Of a stretch of DNA of 64,000 bases, positions 59,578 through 64,000 are shown piece after piece. Under the pieces are notes generated by a model, which saw nothing but the letters and a program-made list of their open reading frames with translations, did not search any database and was not told the origin of the DNA. Within the stretch, counting starts at the first letter, position 1. Each line of letters begins with the position of its first letter. The DNA is from Neorhizobium galegae (GTDB lineage: Bacteria > Pseudomonadota > Alphaproteobacteria > Rhizobiales > Rhizobiaceae), in contig NZ_CP090095.1 in assembly GCF_021391675.1 (NCBI RefSeq), forward strand, positions 4,611,559-4,675,558, read 5' to 3'. A program made the translations under genes and the position numbers.

Positions 59578-60879
59578 CTTACCGATGCAGAACTGCGAAA
59601 AAATCACGTCAAGCAGCTGCTCCACATCTACCCGGCCGGTGATGCGGCCCAGCGACGATGCTGCGGCCCGGAGGCTCTCGGCCCGAAGATCGAGCTCTCG
59701 GCCGTTTAACGCTTCTTCGATGAAAATGGAAGCCTCTTTCAGGTACTGAAGGTGTCGCTGCCGGTTGGGAACCAGCGATCCGGACCAGGTTTCGCGGAGC
59801 TTTTCCAGGATCAGCGAACGAAGCTCGTCCAGCCCATCCCCCGTTTCGCTGGAGATATTCAGATCGTACGCAGCCGACGGGCGGCGTATATCCGCCTTGG
59901 TTCCAACCCGCAGCACCTCCGCGGTCACCCTCTCGAGGATCTGTTTCGAGTCCGAATCGATCTCTTCGAGCTGCAGGACGAGATCGGCCTGTTCGATCGC
60001 TATTCGCGCCCGCCGCACACCCTCCTGCTCAACGCGATCCTCGCTTTCACGAAGCCCCGCCGTATCGAAGAACCGCACAAGATAGCCATCCATGTCCACG
60101 TCGACATGCAGAATATCCCGCGTGGTGCCGGCAATCTCCGTGACGATAGCGACATCCCGTTTCGCCAGCGCGTTGAGAAGACTGGACTTGCCGGCATTCG
60201 GAGGACCTGCGATGACCACCTTGTATCCGTCGCGAATGATCTCTCCGGCTTTCGCTGAGGCAATATGCTTCTCGATCTCGAGATAAAGATCCGCCACCTC
60301 AGTCCAGACCCTGTCCGAAACCGATCCGGGAACGTCATCCTCATCCGCGAAGTCAAGCTCCGCCTCGATCAAGGCCCGCGCTCGGGTCAATCTCTCGGCC
60401 CATTCCATATAGAGCGCCGACTGCCCGCCAAAACCCTGTTCGACCGCCAGCCGCCGTTGCATCTCGGTCTCAGCGGCAATCAGATCCGCGAGGCCCTCGA
60501 CCTCCACCAGATCCAGCTTTCCGTTTTCGAAGGCTCGACGGGAAAACTCCCCCGCTTCGGCCAGACGAAGCCCGATGGCCTCCAGTTCCCGATAAACGGC
60601 GGCAACGACGGCACGGCTGCCATGCAAGTGTATTTCAACACAGTCCTCGCCGGTAAAGGAACTCGGGCCCGGAAAGGTCAGAACCAGAGCCTGATCGATG
60701 ATCGAACCGTTGCGGCTCCGAATCGTCCTAAGCGCAGCCTTCCTGCCCATCGGCAGGTCCCCTACCAAAACCCCGGAGGCGTCGAATGCCTGCGTCCCGC
60801 TTATCCGGATAACCGCAACGCCGGCGGGGAGAGTCCCGCTGGAGTTGGCATAGATCGTATCGTTGAGTGCCTGGATCAT
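59575..60879 (-). CDS. mnmE: tRNA modification GTPase MnmE
   Basis: A 434-residue GTPase that dimerises through its potassium-activated G domain and works with MnmG. The N-terminal folate-like domain opens [23 protein letters not shown]; the G domain has [28 protein letters not shown] and [12 protein letters not shown]. The C-terminal CIGK is the invariant end with the essential Cys. It is slightly shorter than E. coli MnmE (454). A parS-like site follows the stop. Confidence 0.97.
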   Translation of the reverse strand: MIQALNDTIYANSSGTLPAGVAVIRISGTQAFDASGVLVGDLPMGRKAALRTIRSRNGSIIDQALVLTFPGPSSFTGEDCVEIHLHGSRAVVAAVYRELEAIGLRLAEAGEFSRRAFENGKLDLVEVEGLADLIAAETEMQRRLAVEQGFGGQSALYMEWAERLTRARALIEAELDFADEDDVPGSVSDRVWTEVADLYLEIEKHIASAKAGEIIRDGYKVVIAGPPNAGKSSLLNALAKRDVAIVTEIAGTTRDILHVDVDMDGYLVRFFDTAGLRESEDRVEQEGVRRARIAIEQADLVLQLEEIDSDSKQILERVTAEVLRVGTKADIRRPSAAYDLNISSETGDGLDELRSLILEKLRETWSGSLVPNRQRHLQYLKEASIFIEEALNGRELDLRAESLRAAASSLGRITGRVDVEQLLDVIFSQFCIGK

Positions 60880-60910
60880 GCAATCAATCTATCAGAGACG
60901 GCTCCAAACT

Positions 60911-60937
60911 GAAAAGCGCCCGGTAGAACCGAGCGCT
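60911..60937 (-). terminator. Rho-independent terminator after rho
   Basis: On the minus strand AGCGCTCGGT and ACCGGGCGCT form a 10-bp stem with one T-G wobble and a TCT loop, followed by TTTT. It lies 28 bases beyond the rho stop and before mnmE. Confidence 0.7.
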
Positions 60938-60964
60938 CGTCGTCTTTGCGAATCCGGCTAAGGA

Positions 60965-62230
<1,266 letters not shown>

Positions 62231-62423
62231 GAAGGGGGGGACCATATTGAGAATTTCGGGGGATGTAGGCGTGTCGGTGAAATTCGCTACCGCGGAAGAT
62301 GAACCGGGGACGACGGGAAATTACACGCATGCCACGAGATGAGATGGGGAGGAAAATAGCGATTCACGTGGAACGCCGCAAGGGGCAAGACGGAAATCTT
62401 GCCAAAGAAAGAATATCCTCGCG
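62231..62423 (-). promoter_or_regulatory. C-rich leader/intergenic region between hemJ and rho
   Basis: A 193-base stretch without a gene. On the rho strand it is rich in C and T, with runs such as TCCCCCCC just before the ATG and CCGTCGTCCCC further up, and has little strong pairing apart from GGCAAGA/TCTTGCC (62384-62403). C-rich, G-poor RNA is what Rho binds, so it may hold a rut-like autoregulatory site. It also includes a weak parS-like TTCACGTG (62363-62370). Confidence 0.35.
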
Positions 62424-62969
62424 TCAGAACGGTTTCACGATCACCAGAATGACGATCCCGATCATCAGAACGGTCGGGAGTTCATTCATCAAACGCCAGT
62501 AACGCGGCGTTCTTCGCGAACCATCGACCGCGAAGTTACGCACCGCGCGGCTGAACAGCACATGCACCATTGTGAGCAGCACGACAAGCCCGATCTTCGC
62601 ATGCAGCCATCCGCCGCGAAATTCGTAGACGTCCCAGGCGAGGAAAAGACCGAGAACCCAGGTGATCATCATCGCCGGATTCATGATGATCTTCAGGAGC
62701 CGCTGTTCCATCATCTTGAAGGTTTCGGACTGCGCCGAACCCGGCTCCGCGTCGCTGTGATAGATGAACAGCCGCGGCATGTAGAGCAGACCGGCCATCC
62801 AGGACATCACCGCGATGACATGGAAAGCCTTGACGTAGAGAAGAAAATCATCCGGCTGAGCCAGATAGACCGCCACCAGGATGGCGACGAAGACGGCAAG
62901 TGCGATGAAGGCCCGCATTGCCGACCGCCGACCGGCTGTCTTGCCTGTCTGCAGCTCCTGCCCGCTCAC
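62424..62969 (-). CDS. hemJ: Protoporphyrinogen oxidase HemJ
   Basis: A 181-residue inner-membrane enzyme that oxidises protoporphyrinogen IX, replacing HemG/HemY in many alphaproteobacteria. Four or five helices are visible: [48 protein letters not shown] with the conserved His, [12 protein letters not shown] and [16 protein letters not shown]. The start is GTG at 62969, overlapping the hemE stop (TGA 62966-62968), so the two are coupled. GGAG lies seven bases before it. Confidence 0.9.
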   Translation of the reverse strand: MSGQELQTGKTAGRRSAMRAFIALAVFVAILVAVYLAQPDDFLLYVKAFHVIAVMSWMAGLLYMPRLFIYHSDAEPGSAQSETFKMMEQRLLKIIMNPAMMITWVLGLFLAWDVYEFRGGWLHAKIGLVVLLTMVHVLFSRAVRNFAVDGSRRTPRYWRLMNELPTVLMIGIVILVIVKPF

Positions 62970-64000
62970 ATCTTCGCTCCGCGCACGCGCTCGATCAGTG
63001 TCGTCACGTGGTCAGGATTAGCTTCGGGCGTAATGCCATGGCCAAGGTTGAAGATCAGCGGCCCTTGCCCGAGTTTCTCGAGAATGGCGTCGATACCGTC
63101 GTCAAGCGACCTGCCGCCGGCGACGACCCGCATCGGATCGAGGTTGCCCTGAACCGGGCCGTCCTTCTGCAGCTCGGCAGCAAACGAAAGCGGCACCGAC
63201 CAGTCGAGGCCGATCGCATCCGCATTGGTTTTCTGGCGATAGGATTTCAGGTTCAGGCCGGCGCCCTTGGCGAAGGCGATGATCTTTGCCTGCGGCCGCT
63301 GGCGGCGAACGATCTCGATCATCCGGGCGACGGGTTTCACCGCATAGGCTTCGAATTCCTTTTCGCCAAGCACGCCCGCCCAGGAATCGAAGATCTGCAC
63401 GGCATCCGCCCCGGCATCGATCTGGGCGACCAGATATTCCGCGGAAATTTCCGCAAGCAGCGAAAGGAGCTTCTCGAAAGCCTCGGTATGCCGATAGGCG
63501 AAGAGCCGGGCAGGGGCCTGATCAGGCGTCCCATGGCCGGCGATCATATAGGTGGCAACCGTCCAGGGGGCGCCACAGAAACCGAGCAGCGTGGTCTCGT
63601 CAGGGAGTTCCCGTCTCAGACGGCGAACCGTTTCCATGACCGGAGCAAGATGGGCAAGAACTCCGTCGCCCCTCAGCGCCTGAATGCCGGCAACATCGAT
63701 CGGATCCATCTGCGGGCCTTCGCCCTGCACGAACCGCACGTTCCGGTGAAGCGCATCCGGAATGACGAGGATATCGGAAAACAGGATCGCCGCATCGAAG
63801 CCGTAGCGCCGGATCGGCTGCAAGGTCACCTCGACAGCCAGATCCGGCGTATAACAGAGATCGAGAAAACTTCCCGCCGTCGCCCGCGTCTCCCGGTATT
63901 CCGGCAGATAACGCCCTGCCTGTCTCATGAGCCAGATCGGCGGTGGACTGATGGTCTTGCCTTCCAGCACCTGGATGATCTTCCGGTATGCGCCGGTCAA
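62966..64000 (-). CDS. hemE: Uroporphyrinogen decarboxylase, may lack a few N-terminal codons
   Basis: A 344-residue visible protein that makes coproporphyrinogen III. Landmarks: [69 protein letters not shown], and a C-terminal [16 protein letters not shown]. The frame reaches the window edge at 64000, where it begins with TTG; the true start may be this or a few codons to the right outside the window. It overlaps hemJ by four bases. In Caulobacter and Sinorhizobium hemE borders the replication origin. Confidence 0.95.
   Translation of the reverse strand: MTGAYRKIIQVLEGKTISPPPIWLMRQAGRYLPEYRETRATAGSFLDLCYTPDLAVEVTLQPIRRYGFDAAILFSDILVIPDALHRNVRFVQGEGPQMDPIDVAGIQALRGDGVLAHLAPVMETVRRLRRELPDETTLLGFCGAPWTVATYMIAGHGTPDQAPARLFAYRHTEAFEKLLSLLAEISAEYLVAQIDAGADAVQIFDSWAGVLGEKEFEAYAVKPVARMIEIVRRQRPQAKIIAFAKGAGLNLKSYRQKTNADAIGLDWSVPLSFAAELQKDGPVQGNLDPMRVVAGGRSLDDGIDAILEKLGQGPLIFNLGHGITPEANPDHVTTLIERVRGAKM

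Noticed and set aside
62231..62423. Possible origin or parS in the hemJ-rho gap
   Set aside because: The parS-like match is 12/16 and no DnaA-box cluster is visible.

Overview
The window is a 64-kb piece of the main chromosome of an alphaproteobacterium, most likely a member of the Rhizobiaceae (Rhizobium, Neorhizobium, Agrobacterium or Sinorhizobium type). The evidence is high G+C, protein sequences that read as rhizobial throughout, a LexA box of the alphaproteobacterial GTTC-N7-GTTC type, a TrcR/DUF1013 regulator, a 180-kDa NAD-glutamate dehydrogenase, and the conserved hemE-hemJ-rho-mnmE-mnmG-rsmG-parA-parB-holA block that lies close to the replication origin in this class. Genus-level placement is inference.

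Layout. 1-390: the N-terminus of an integrase-like gene cut by the left edge, lying just past the 3' end of a tRNA-Ser(CGA) gene, which is the geometry of an integrative element. 391-13700: a mostly rightward housekeeping run (rplU-rpmA, two GNAT acetyltransferases, obgE-proB-proA-nadD, rsfS-rlmH, an EnvC-type murein hydrolase activator, a ctpA-type protease, a divergent polysaccharide deacetylase, rppH), interrupted by one leftward EEP-family phosphohydrolase. 13800-20600: leftward bfr/bfd iron-storage pair and the SOS mutasome cassette imuA-imuB-dnaE2 behind a perfect LexA box. 20700-31980: metallopeptidase, DUF1737 and CitE-like lyase, leuD-ridA-leuB, PAP2 phosphatase, an MHS-family transporter, asd with a Lys/Thr-rich candidate leader peptide, a lytic transglycosylase, a beta carbonic anhydrase and pdxY. 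32150-38340: the giant NAD-glutamate dehydrogenase and an Atg22/UMF1 transporter. 38340-38540 carries a perfect 32-bp inverted repeat. 38541-44400: purH, a heparinase II/III-like protein, rsmB and htpX, all leftward. 44500-50940: an SDHAF4-like protein, a thermonuclease-like protein, acsA, trcR, prpE and yggS. 51115-55305: leuS-lptE-holA. 55316-64000: parB, parA, rsmG, mnmG, mnmE, rho, hemJ and hemE, with parS-like sites, running to an origin that probably lies just beyond the right edge.

Functionally the window is core metabolism (proline, leucine, aspartate-family amino acids, purines, heme, acetate and propionate activation), ribosome and tRNA maturation, envelope maintenance and chromosome segregation. 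There is no CRISPR array, insertion sequence, secretion system or recognisable defence locus. The most interesting signals are small: a CTG start for rsfS, the Lys/Thr-rich mini-ORF before asd, a GANTC cluster before rsfS, the tRNA-Ser/integrase junction, a 155-base imuA/imuB overlap and the inverted-repeat pair at 38.4 kb. No wholly new multi-gene system could be supported.
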